Source of the DNA: Klebsormidium nitens
Taxonomy: Eukaryota > Streptophyta > Klebsormidiophyceae > Klebsormidiales > Klebsormidiaceae
DNA length: 32,830 bases
Direction of reading: 5' to 3'
NCBI GenBank assembly: GCA_000708835.1
Contig: DF237486.1
Span: forward strand, 8,033 to 40,862
Shown here one piece after another: positions 1-8,736 of the stretch. The notes beneath the pieces are model-generated. The model was not told the origin of the DNA. It did not search any database and saw nothing but the letters and a program-made list of their open reading frames with translations. Every line of letters starts with the position of its first letter. The stretch's first letter is position 1. The position numbers were made by a program, and so were the translations under genes.

Positions 1-1747
1 GCTGAACGTACGAAAGAAACGGCTGGGCAAGTCCCTCTTCACGGTCATCGACGGTCTCCTTTGCAGCCTTCGCCTGGAGTCGAGACGGCCTCTGGTGCGG
101 CACAATCTTCAACCGGGCACCCTGTGCCGAAGCGCACAGCTCTGTCAGCTTCGAGCACAGACTCTGCGCCGCCCGTGCATTCCCAGCAAACCATTCCCTC
201 CTAAGGTGGATCACAAGCTCGGCGGAGTTCTCGCTTCTGGCTAGAAAGCGGGCGGCAGCGGCAACACTCTCAGGAAAGAAGGGGCAGTCGAGCTCCAGGC
301 TTCGTAGGTACCTGCTCTGCTGCAGCGCCGTTGAATCCAGAATGCTTCCAGCATCAGGGTTGCTCAGAAGTGGACGCGAGCCAAAATCCCTCTGTTGAAA
401 GGACAGGGAGCCCACACCGCATTCCCCCAGCAGCTCGCACAACTCGGACAGCTCTGACGGAGACATCTGGCAGTTGCGGAAAGCAAGGCGAAGCTTGGCT
501 GGCGATTCCTGGAGATACTCTCGCATGTCGTCAGAGAGCCGGCCACTGGATGTTATGCGCATTCTTTCGAAGACAACGGTTGAGGCCGCCATCTAGGGTC
601 TGACACTGCCCTTGCGCAGCCACTCAGGCCGGCCACTTGTCATTGCAATTTCGCTTGCGTGCTGAAGAAGCGTCAGGATCTCCTCGTCGAACCAGCGGCA
701 AGGTGCTTCTGAGCCCTCGTATTCGAAGAAGCGAGACTCCCTTGTGTAATCAAGAAGAGATTGCTCCGGGTCATACACGAAGTCATGTCCTTGCTCGAGC
801 AGGCTCTTCGGATTGAAGCCCTTCAAGAATCTGCCTTTCCACCCTGGATACAAGCCATTTATCAGCAGGTTTGCTTGGATCGTGCAACTCACGGCCAAGA
901 TTCTTAGGAGACTGACCACGTGATGTAGAGGGAAAGGAGGGTCACTGTCGCCGTCCATTTTGAGGTCCACTTTGAATCCTGCTGCTGAGAGTCCAAGGAC
1001 GCATGCTGCCACAAACTCTGGGGACAACTTTGCGGTCCCACAAAAGTCAAGGGTAACAGCAGCCTTTCCAGTATCTTTTTGATAAGCAATGCCTTTCTTG
1101 CGGAGGTTTGCAAGCAGCCCCTTGAATGAGCCAACAGGATCTCTCAGCAAGTGCAGCAGAGGTTGAATAAACGACTGCATTGAGGATAAAAACCGCGGGA
1201 TGCGCTTGACTTGCTCGCTGAACCAGGCTATGCAGGTTTCTACGAGGTATCTGATTGGACCCCAAGAGTCAGGGAAGACTTTGTGGCACCGCAAACACGC
1301 GTAAGTGGCCAGGGAAAGCATGTCACCTCCCATGGAAGGGAGGTTATCCCATAGGAGGGCAAGGAGCAGGGGATTTGAAACCAAGTTAGGGTAGCCATGG
1401 GCCGTCTGACCAAGGACACCGTTCCACGAGCTGGGAGCTTGCTGCATGAAACTGAGGTTCATGGTGTGCAGAATCTTTGCCATGCTCCCTACTTGATATG
1501 AAAATTGCTGCGAACCAGAGTTGAGTCGTTCTAGAAGGCGTAGCAGCTGCTTTTCTGTGAGATGCAGGGCTTGCATGGCGCGCAGGTTCAAATCCTGCCA
1601 CAGCTCCGGCTCTCTCAGCGCGTCTCGATGGCTCTTGTCCACCAGCTCCATTTGCAAGCGGTCCTGCAGACTGATGTCTTTCAAGACGATTCGAAGTACA
1701 TCCCTGGGAAGCGCGGACAGCGCCCTAGCTGCCGCCATGCGCTCCAT
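1..1747 (-). pseudogene. F-box-like membrane protein, copy A (in-frame stop, 3' end off window)
   Basis: The likely start is the ATG at 1745–1747, whose MERMA start matches copy C; an in-frame ATG lies 33 bp upstream at 1778–1780. The first 40 or so residues contain an F-box-like segment (ALPRDVLRIVL, then KSHRDALREPELW). The reading frame runs to GSVRP and then meets TAG at 593–595. In the same frame, without any shift, the reading continues past the stop to the window edge with clear homology to copy C (SPAKLRLAFRNC, GECGVGSLSFQQ, SLELDCPFF). Copy C has CCCAGGATT where A has CCCTAGATG, so the stop looks like substitutions in otherwise open sequence. F-box proteins usually bring substrates to SCF ubiquitin ligases through Skp1; whether this family does so is inference. 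It could be a recent pseudogene, a truncated product of about 384 residues, or a base-call error. The C-terminal membrane segments fall outside the window. Confidence 0.7.
593..595 (-). other. In-frame TAG in copy A
   Basis: This stop codon follows GSVRP. The codon aligned in copies B, C and D encodes arginine (RPRV, RPRI, KPRI). Frame and homology continue directly on its far side. Confidence 0.8.
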
Positions 1748-2082
1748 CTTGCCCTCCCCGGGCTGTGACGTAATTGCCATCTTTGTTCCTTCTTCTCGGA
1801 TTGCTCGTGGCTACTCAGCTTCAGTGACAAATCGGTCCTGGTGTCGAGCATCTCAACTCCTTTTCCAAAGCGCTGAACACATATCTAGCACTCCGCTCTA
1901 GTTGTACTTGAGTCAGTCTGACGTCACCGAGGAAGTTTGGTGCATTCGCGGTCGCTAAGGCCGAAGATGAAGTTTAAGCCTCGCCCTTGATAGGCTGAGG
2001 GGTTCGGCTGCGAGGACTCGAGCTGTATAGTAACACAGCTTTGGTTGAGGATAGGAGAGGCGCTTGCGCACAAGAGCGCACG
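1748..2082. promoter_or_regulatory. Head-to-head promoter of copies A and B
   Basis: These 335 bp separate the starts of the divergent copies A and B. They contain one TGACGTCA palindrome (1919–1926), 171 bp before the A start and 156 bp before the B start. The A side shares blocks with the region before copy C in the same order: TCGGTGACGTCAG, then CTGAC, then TACAACTAGAG. Confidence 0.5.
1919..1926. promoter_or_regulatory. TGACGTCA palindrome (bZIP/CRE-type) shared by copies A and B
   Basis: An exact 8-bp palindrome of the type bound by bZIP factors. Equivalent sites sit before copies C (5017–5024) and D (8534–8541) at similar distances from the ATG. Confidence 0.55.
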
Positions 2083-4127
2083 ATGGAGGAACGGTCCGTG
2101 ATGGCGTCCGCTGCAGCTATGCCGCTTGTTGCGCTGCCCAAGGATATTCTTCGCATCATCCTGAAGAAGATCAGCTTGAGGGACCGCTTGCGCTTGGAGC
2201 TGCTTGACAAGAGCCACCGAGACACCCTGAGAGACACGGAGCTGTGGCAGGAAATGGATCTTTGCGCCATGCAAGCATTGAATCTGAAAGAGGACCAGTT
2301 GCTGAGCCTTCTAGGCAGGATTGTTCCTGGATTGGAGCAGGTTGCATCAGAGATAGAGAGCATCGCAGTGATTCTCCGCAGCCTGACATGTGAATTTGTG
2401 GAGCAAGTCCGCAGACCTGAGCTTGATTCTGCAGCCTTGATTTCGGTCAGAACCATTGCGAAGACCTGCATGGTATGGTTCGCTGAACAAGTCAGGCGCA
2501 TCTGGCAACTTCCTTCTTCAAGTCAGTTGCTTTTCAAGGTCCTCCTGCAGACGCTTTTGGATCCAACTGCTTTCATCATAAGGGTGGATGCAAGAATGCG
2601 CAAGCATCGAAAGTCGTTCCGTCAGGGCTCGAGAAATACTACAATCAGCCTTGATGTTTCTGGGGCCCGATTTTTGCCTCCACACTCCATAGGTGCATGC
2701 ATCATCTCCCTGTCAGCAGCAGGATTTGAGCTCAATCTGAAGATGGACGGCGAGAGTGATCCTCTTTTTCCGTTGTATCATCTGGTCGGTCTTCTGCGAA
2801 TTCTGGCCTTGGTCAGCTCAGTACAAGTGAACATGGTGGTGGCTGGCTTGTATCCAGGGTGGAAGAAGCACTTTCTACAGGAATACAACTCTGAAAGCCT
2901 GTCGGATCAATAACAGACTCCAGAATTTGATCTCGCGCAAGCTAGGCACCAATACATGGCAGACTTTCACTTCATCCGATTTAAAGGGTCGGAGGCATCT
3001 CCTCGTCAAGATCTCCAGGACAAGATTTTGGCGCTTCTTCAGCATAGGAATGTGATCGAGGCAGCAGCGGGCCGGTCGTATGGGTTGCGCAGCGGTAGTA
3101 TCAGACCCAGGGTGGTGGCTTCAGCCGTGGTCTTCCAGAACGTTGCGCTACCCCAGACCGAGACGCACGAAGACCTTCGAGACTTTCTTCACGAGTGTCC
3201 GTCCAAGCTCCGCTTTGTTTTCCGTGACTGTCTGCTTGGTTCCTCGGACGTCCGCAATCTCTGCGAGCTTCTGGGAAACAGTGGTGCAAGATCGGTCTCC
3301 TTCGAGCAAGCAGGGTTGCCATATTATGCTCTTCATAACAGCTCTACAATTCCGGCTGACGTATTGGCCTCAGCAGCGTTACAGAAGAGCACGGACCTTC
3401 GAAGCCTAGAACTCGACTGCCCGTTCCTGCTGGACGATCTAGACGCGGCCGCCAGCTTTCTCGCCGAAAGCGAGAACTCCTCCGAGCTCGTGCTCAGGAA
3501 AGTTGTCTTTGTGGGGGTTGACGACGGAGCGCTGTCCGCAAAGCTTCGGGAACTGTGCGCTTCGGAACGGGGTTCCCGGGTGAAAATCGTGCAGCACCGG
3601 ACGCCCACCCAGCTTCCCTTGAGGAGCACAGGGGAGACATTCGCGAGCGGAGACAATCTGAGAGACGCTTCCATGTCGGTTTTCCAGCTGCGATTCAGCA
3701 CCGTCGAGTTGGACGAGAATACGCTGAGGGTGGTGGACGTAGTCGTGGAGGGTTACGCGGTGGTCATTGCCCTCCTCTTTCTGGCCCATTATTTAGGCTT
3801 CGAGATCTTCACCTCCCTGCTCCAGGCCACGTACTGTGGTCTCAGTGTCGGTGCGGTCCGTGCCCTCTGGCCTGCGATCCGGATTCTCTTGGAGAAAGTT
3901 TCCCCGAGATGGATGCGACGGTTCGCGTGGCCCAGTATTGCCATGTCCTTGTATACATGTGCTGTGGCCATCGGCTTCGTCTCTTTCTCCCCGCTCTTGA
4001 ACGCACTCAAGGGATGTACATGGGCCTCTGTCTTTTGTGGACCGGCGCGCGGCAGCTTTTCAGGGCAGTAGTAAGCTTGTTTTCGTGCAAGGACAAGGGG
4101 CTTGAGAAACTTTTGAAGTTAGATTGA
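2083..4127 (+). pseudogene. F-box-like membrane protein, copy B (stop and frameshift)
   Basis: The start is the ATG at 2083. The F-box-like segment reads ALPKDILRIIL, then KSHRDTLRDTELW. Compared with C and D, about 40 residues before TCMVWFAEQVRRI are missing without a frame change. An in-frame TAA at 2911–2913 splits the frame after NSESLSDQ; the same frame then resumes with EFDLAQA and KGSEAS, matching copy C. Near 4011–4014 about 7 bp are missing relative to C, so the literal frame ends at 4071 with an unrelated tail, while the shifted frame gives the family tail (MGLCLLW to LLKLD) ending at 4127. The rest stays open, including RNI-like segments (SKLRFVFRDC, SLELDCPFLL) and C-terminal hydrophobic helices. 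With two independent lesions and an internal deletion this is the most likely true pseudogene of the four. Confidence 0.75.
2911..2913 (+). other. In-frame TAA in copy B
   Basis: The stop follows ESLSDQ. The aligned codon encodes glycine in copy A (LLEQGHDF). The downstream sequence stays in the same frame. Confidence 0.8.
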
Positions 4128-5016
4128 TTGATGGACATTGTACTTGAATAACGAAGTTTTTGCGAGTGCTTGTCAATAGGAGTTTTGCAGACGGAGAGGC
4201 TACGAGGAGGAAGTCACTTTAGCGCTTTGATCAAGATAATGCAGAGATGCGAGATAAAGGAGCTTGCCAGTGGTCTTCTCATTCGATGACAGAATTTTGA
4301 CCGATCATTCATTTCATCCGATTAGATGTCATGATACCCTGCAAGATGCTCTGTACGCTTAAGATCCTTGATCCGTCCATGACATGTACCTGAAATTTTG
4401 ACATTGGAAGCTACAAGATACTTCAGCTGATTCTTCTGATTAGACATTGCATGGGGCACGAATGGATGCCGGTGATGCGCTCGACACCAGGAAACTGATC
4501 TACATCACTGCCACATCGTCACGCCCTTAACAAGCCTGTCCCTAAGGTACGTCGTGCTCGTAGCGGAACACTTCGATTCTACTAGATTGCAGACGGCTTC
4601 GATTCTCATCTTGCCGCAGAAAGTGGACATGCAGCGGATGATCTCGATGTTATTAAGGTCACGAATGCTGTAAGGCGGGCCTCTAGGACCACTTCACTGT
4701 GCAGTTCTGCAGCCCAAGGTGAATAAAAGAGTATTTTCGTGCCTCGATTCAGGGCCTGATCATGAATCTTCATGGACGCTGTCTTGCACTCTGTTGAAGA
4801 TGTTGAAAACCCCGGCCAGCTTACGATTGTTGATGCTTACGTGTGCTTACGCGCATAGTTTCCGACTTTCAGACAAGTAGCAAGTGTCAACGCGCCGAAG
4901 TCAGGCCACGGCCTCGAGTAGGTGCTTCGTGGCTTGGACACTACCATGGCCATGGAGTCAACTAGTGAGTCAACAGCAGTCCGCAGACGAAGCGGGAAAA
5001 AAGCTCGAAGATTCGG
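4128..5016. other. Intergenic region between copies B and C
   Basis: I see no supported gene or repeat here. A short match to the leader of copy A (CTCGACACCAGGA, near 4480) may be a trace of the duplication that made the array. Confidence 0.4.
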
Positions 5017-5024
5017 TGACGTCA
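5017..5024. promoter_or_regulatory. TGACGTCA palindrome before copy C
   Basis: It lies 157 bp before the ATG at 5182, inside a block shared with the promoter side of copy A: GGTGACGTCAG, CTGAC, TACAACTAGAG. Confidence 0.55.
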
Positions 5025-5181
5025 GGCTGACCCAGCAGCTTCACATGTACAACTAGAGAAGGCTGGTAACCCGTCAGCGCGTTGGAAACAGTGGTGATTC
5101 CGTTGAACCCGACTTGAGTAGCCTCGTTGAGTTAAGAAGAAAGAAGAAGGTGGCCAACATCTCACAGGAGCGCAAGCTAAG

Positions 5182-7359
5182 ATGGAGCGCATGGCGTCAG
5201 CTGGGGCGCTCTCCGCTCTTCCCAAGGATGTACTTCGAATCGTCTTGAAAGACATCAGCCTGCGGGACCGCTTGCAACTGGAGCTGTTGAACAAGAGCCA
5301 CCGGGACGCGCTGAGGGAGCCGGAGCTTTGGCAGGACTTGAACCTGGGTGCCATGCAAGCCCTGCATCTCACAGAAAAGCAGCTGCTACGCCTTTTGGAA
5401 CGACTGAACCGTGGTTCGGAGCAGTTTCCATCGCAAATAAGGATCATAGCACAGATCCTGCGCACCATGAACACCAACTTCATGCAGCAAGCTCCCAGCT
5501 CAGCGAGGGAAGTGTTTGGTCAGACCGCCCAGGGCATCTCCAACTTTGTGAGGATTCCGCTGCTCCTGGCGCTTCTGCTGGAAAATCTCTTTTCGGTGGG
5601 GAGTGAAATGCTTATCCTGGCCGCTCAGGTGTTCCTACAGTGCCACAAAGCGTTTCCTGAATCTTGGGGTCCAATCAGATACATCGTAGAGACCTGCGTA
5701 ACTTGGTTCAGCGAGCAAGTCAAGCGCATTCCGCGGCTTTTCCTGTCCATGCAGTGGTCATTACCACTCTTCCTCCGACTGCTACGAGATCCTGTTGGTT
5801 TAATGCAAGGGCTGCTTGCAGATCTGCGCAAGAAACGAACAGCCTACAAAAGAGGCTCGGGAAAGGCTGCCGTCAACTTGGATGTGTCTGGGGCCGCAAA
5901 TCTTTCTCCTGACTTTCTGGCAGCATGCGTCCTTGGAGTCGCAGCAGCAGGTCTCAAAGTTGACCTCAAGATGGTTGGCGACAGTGACCCTGCCTTCCCT
6001 CTGTATCACGTCGTCAGCATTCTAAGAGTTTTGGCCATAGACTGCTCGATGCAAGTGAACCTGCTGATACATGGCTTATACCCAGGGTGGAGGGATAACT
6101 TTTTGAAGAGCTTCGATCCTGAGAGCATGCTCGAGCAAATAGGCCACAACTTCGAGTTTGATCCGAAGCAAGCTCTTCTTGATTACACACATGAGTCTCG
6201 CCATAGCGAATACGAGGGCTCAGAAGCATCTTACCGTCGCTTCCATGAGAATATCCTCAAATTACTTGAGCGCACAGGGGAGATTGCTTTGGCAAGTGGA
6301 AGGCTGGACTGGCTGCGCAAAGGCAGTGTCAGACCCAGGATTGCGGCCCCGACCGTGGTCTTCGAGGGCATGAGCTTGGCATCCTGTGGTCAGCTGTATG
6401 ACGTGATTCGTGGATATCTGAAAGAGTCACCTTCCAAGCTCCGCCTCGTCTTCCGCAACTGCCATTTTCGTTCCTCGGAGGTGTCCGCGCTGTCCGATCT
6501 GCTAGGGGAATGTGGTGCGGGCTCCGTGGCATTCCAGCAAAGCGACTTTCGCTTCTCGTCGATTCTGAGCAGCGCTGATGCTGGAGCCATTCTTCTAAAC
6601 ACTGCGGCGCTGCAACAGAGCAGGAATTTTCGGAGGCTGGAGCTCGATTGCCCGTTCTTTCCCGAGAATGTTTCCGCTGCCTCCTTCTTCTTACGATGGA
6701 GCCAGAATAATGCCGAGCTGGTGATCCACCTTAGAATGGAGTTCTTTTCTGGGGACGCTCGAACCGCGCAAAGACTCTGCTCGAAGTTAAAGGAGCTGTG
6801 CGCTTCGTCACAAGGTGCCCGGGTGACGATTGTGCAGCACCAGAGGCCGTCTCGACTCCTGGCGAGGGGCGCAAACCCGACCGTCGAGGCCCGTCAAGAA
6901 GGTGTGATCAGCCCATCTTTCCTTTCGCCCATTCAGCAGGAGATCGACAACGACCTGTGGTACGAGAAGCTTCTCAACGCCTTGGAGTACGGCATCGATA
7001 TCTACGGCATCGCTGCTCCTCTCCTGGCCCTGGCAGAGTTCTTCGGATACAAGCTGTTCGCGCGGTTCGGCTTCAAGCTGTGGCCCTATGCGATTACCAG
7101 GCCGGCGGCAGTGCGGACGTTGTGGCGGCCCGTCCGAGCCACAGTCCAGGGGAAGCCATCCTGGGTGGGAATTGCCTTTGGTCTCGTGCTGACACGCATC
7201 GTTCCGCTCTCGCTGGTTACTGGTTACGCGTTCAAGAGCTTCTGGGCGTACATCGGGATCTGTTTGTTATGGACCATTGTGGGACAGCTGATTAGGGTGG
7301 TGGGGTCAATCGTTTCACGCAAGGACAGGCAGTGTACGGATGTGTTAAGAATAGAATGA
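5182..7359 (+). CDS. F-box-like protein with C-terminal membrane helices (copy C, intact)
   Basis: This 725-residue frame is the only uninterrupted copy in the array. Residues about 8–55 form an F-box-like segment (ALPKDVLRIVL, DRLQLELLNKSHRD, PELWQDL). The middle contains hydrophobic or amphipathic helices and a family signature (LDVSGAANLSPDFLAAC, then DPAFPLYHVVS, then GLYPGW). Residues about 380–560 contain RNI/LRR-like segments (SKLRLVFRNC, GECGAGSVAFQQ, RLELDCPFF, LVIHL). Residues about 605–628, 661–680 and 684–708 are strongly hydrophobic and likely cross a membrane. F-box proteins recruit substrates to SCF ubiquitin ligases; a membrane-anchored version could act on membrane proteins, but this is inference. 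The ATG at 5182 matches the start of copy A. No intron is needed. The F-box assignment rests on pattern and was not checked by profile search. Confidence 0.8.
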   Translation: MERMASAGALSALPKDVLRIVLKDISLRDRLQLELLNKSHRDALREPELWQDLNLGAMQALHLTEKQLLRLLERLNRGSEQFPSQIRIIAQILRTMNTNFMQQAPSSAREVFGQTAQGISNFVRIPLLLALLLENLFSVGSEMLILAAQVFLQCHKAFPESWGPIRYIVETCVTWFSEQVKRIPRLFLSMQWSLPLFLRLLRDPVGLMQGLLADLRKKRTAYKRGSGKAAVNLDVSGAANLSPDFLAACVLGVAAAGLKVDLKMVGDSDPAFPLYHVVSILRVLAIDCSMQVNLLIHGLYPGWRDNFLKSFDPESMLEQIGHNFEFDPKQALLDYTHESRHSEYEGSEASYRRFHENILKLLERTGEIALASGRLDWLRKGSVRPRIAAPTVVFEGMSLASCGQLYDVIRGYLKESPSKLRLVFRNCHFRSSEVSALSDLLGECGAGSVAFQQSDFRFSSILSSADAGAILLNTAALQQSRNFRRLELDCPFFPENVSAASFFLRWSQNNAELVIHLRMEFFSGDARTAQRLCSKLKELCASSQGARVTIVQHQRPSRLLARGANPTVEARQEGVISPSFLSPIQQEIDNDLWYEKLLNALEYGIDIYGIAAPLLALAEFFGYKLFARFGFKLWPYAITRPAAVRTLWRPVRATVQGKPSWVGIAFGLVLTRIVPLSLVTGYAFKSFWAYIGICLLWTIVGQLIRVVGSIVSRKDRQCTDVLRIE

Positions 7360-8533
7360 ATGGGACGTTTTGGTTACTGTTGGATTCAACATTCGGAGCT
7401 TTGCTAAAGGCGAGGTCACGAGAACAGGATTGCCTTCGAGATGCGAGAAAGTTTATGTGGATACCCGTGATATGGTCAAGGTCAGGCCATGCTTCTGGTG
7501 TCGAGAATAGTGAGTTCTTCCGCAAATCGCTCTCAAAGAAGGTATGCCCTTTTGATGTACGTCTCATGATCAGATGCGAAGTAGGAACTGCAAGCAAGAA
7601 CGATTGTTGCTGTTGGGCATCCAAAGTCTCGCAACTGAGTGGCTATTATTGATGGATGGTATATTGCGAACGGACGACCAGTACCCAAACACCAGATACA
7701 AGATGCGCTTTGACAGCCTGACTGTTTGTGGCCGTCAACTGGCTCATCATGTCCAATCGGTCTCATTTTCATCTTTCTTATCCATGTCATACTGTGATCA
7801 ACTATGGTTTTCCACTAGCTTCCTACCTTAGCCAGGAAAACGTTGAGCAACTTCTGTGGTTAACGCTAAATGAGAGTCGCGATCCATTGCGAGCGTTTAA
7901 ATTCAAACAGGACATTATACATGATACTGCCTAGATTAGTACCTTTGTAGAGTATGAGTGACATATCACATGTTCCTGTCCTTGAGACGGGTGGCACGTA
8001 TGGCACACATACAATACTGCGAGTGTCGAACGGCATGCCACCACTAAGTACTTGCGTTTGTCTGGTCGGCCAATGTTGCCTTGCTCTTGTCAGTATAAAC
8101 GGCTCATCTATAGACGGTCAGATCTACATACTCAAGCGTCAAGGATATCAAGGTTTATGAATCGAAGGCGGCAGCTTCTGCCAACAGTATTAATGTACGT
8201 GAAAACTTGAATCCCAGGAGCATAATTTTTCGGATCGCGGAGATTGTTCTACATGCAAACAAACTTTGACACCGGAGATTCACATGCGCGCCTTAAGTTG
8301 ACCTTTATTCTCTGCTGGTTTGGGCACTTCGAGACTTCCCATGGCTTTGTTTGCAAGCATCGACATGATGTTAGGATGCGATCCTCCAATCAGGGGTCCG
8401 GTCAAACAGCCCATGTGTACGTGCGTGTATCGCCATGTAATTTTAAGGCCTCGGTGGAGTTGACGATCCCGAGGATCAGTCCTGATCACTTGGATCGCGT
8501 TCCGAATTCGCGGACTGGCTTGGCAGATGATGC
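7360..8533. other. Intergenic region between copies C and D
   Basis: Short open frames occur on both strands, but none has a recognisable product or convincing splice sites. I see nothing else in it. Confidence 0.4.
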
Positions 8534-8541
8534 TGACGTCA
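8534..8541. promoter_or_regulatory. TGACGTCA palindrome before copy D
   Basis: It lies 195 bp before the ATG at 8737. A CTGAC follows closely (ATTACTCTGAC), as in the block before copy C. Confidence 0.45.
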
Positions 8542-8736
8542 TTACTCTGACTACGGTCTCGAACTTCGAACCAATTCCATGCGAGAAGACTCCGTACTGT
8601 AGACATTTTCATGACCAGGAACTTCGTCTCAAAGATCAGGGCCTGCTGGAAAGGTAGTTGCAAAGTGTGTCGCTCGAGACAATTCCCAAAACTCTTCATT
8701 CTGCAGTAGGTAATCCGGAAGTAGTACGCGACAGAG

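Noticed and set aside
2821-2916. A 96-bp GT–AG interval covering the stop in copy B
   Set aside because: It is in phase, but it would remove the conserved QVN to GLYPGW segment, and the 3' frameshift would remain. Probably chance.
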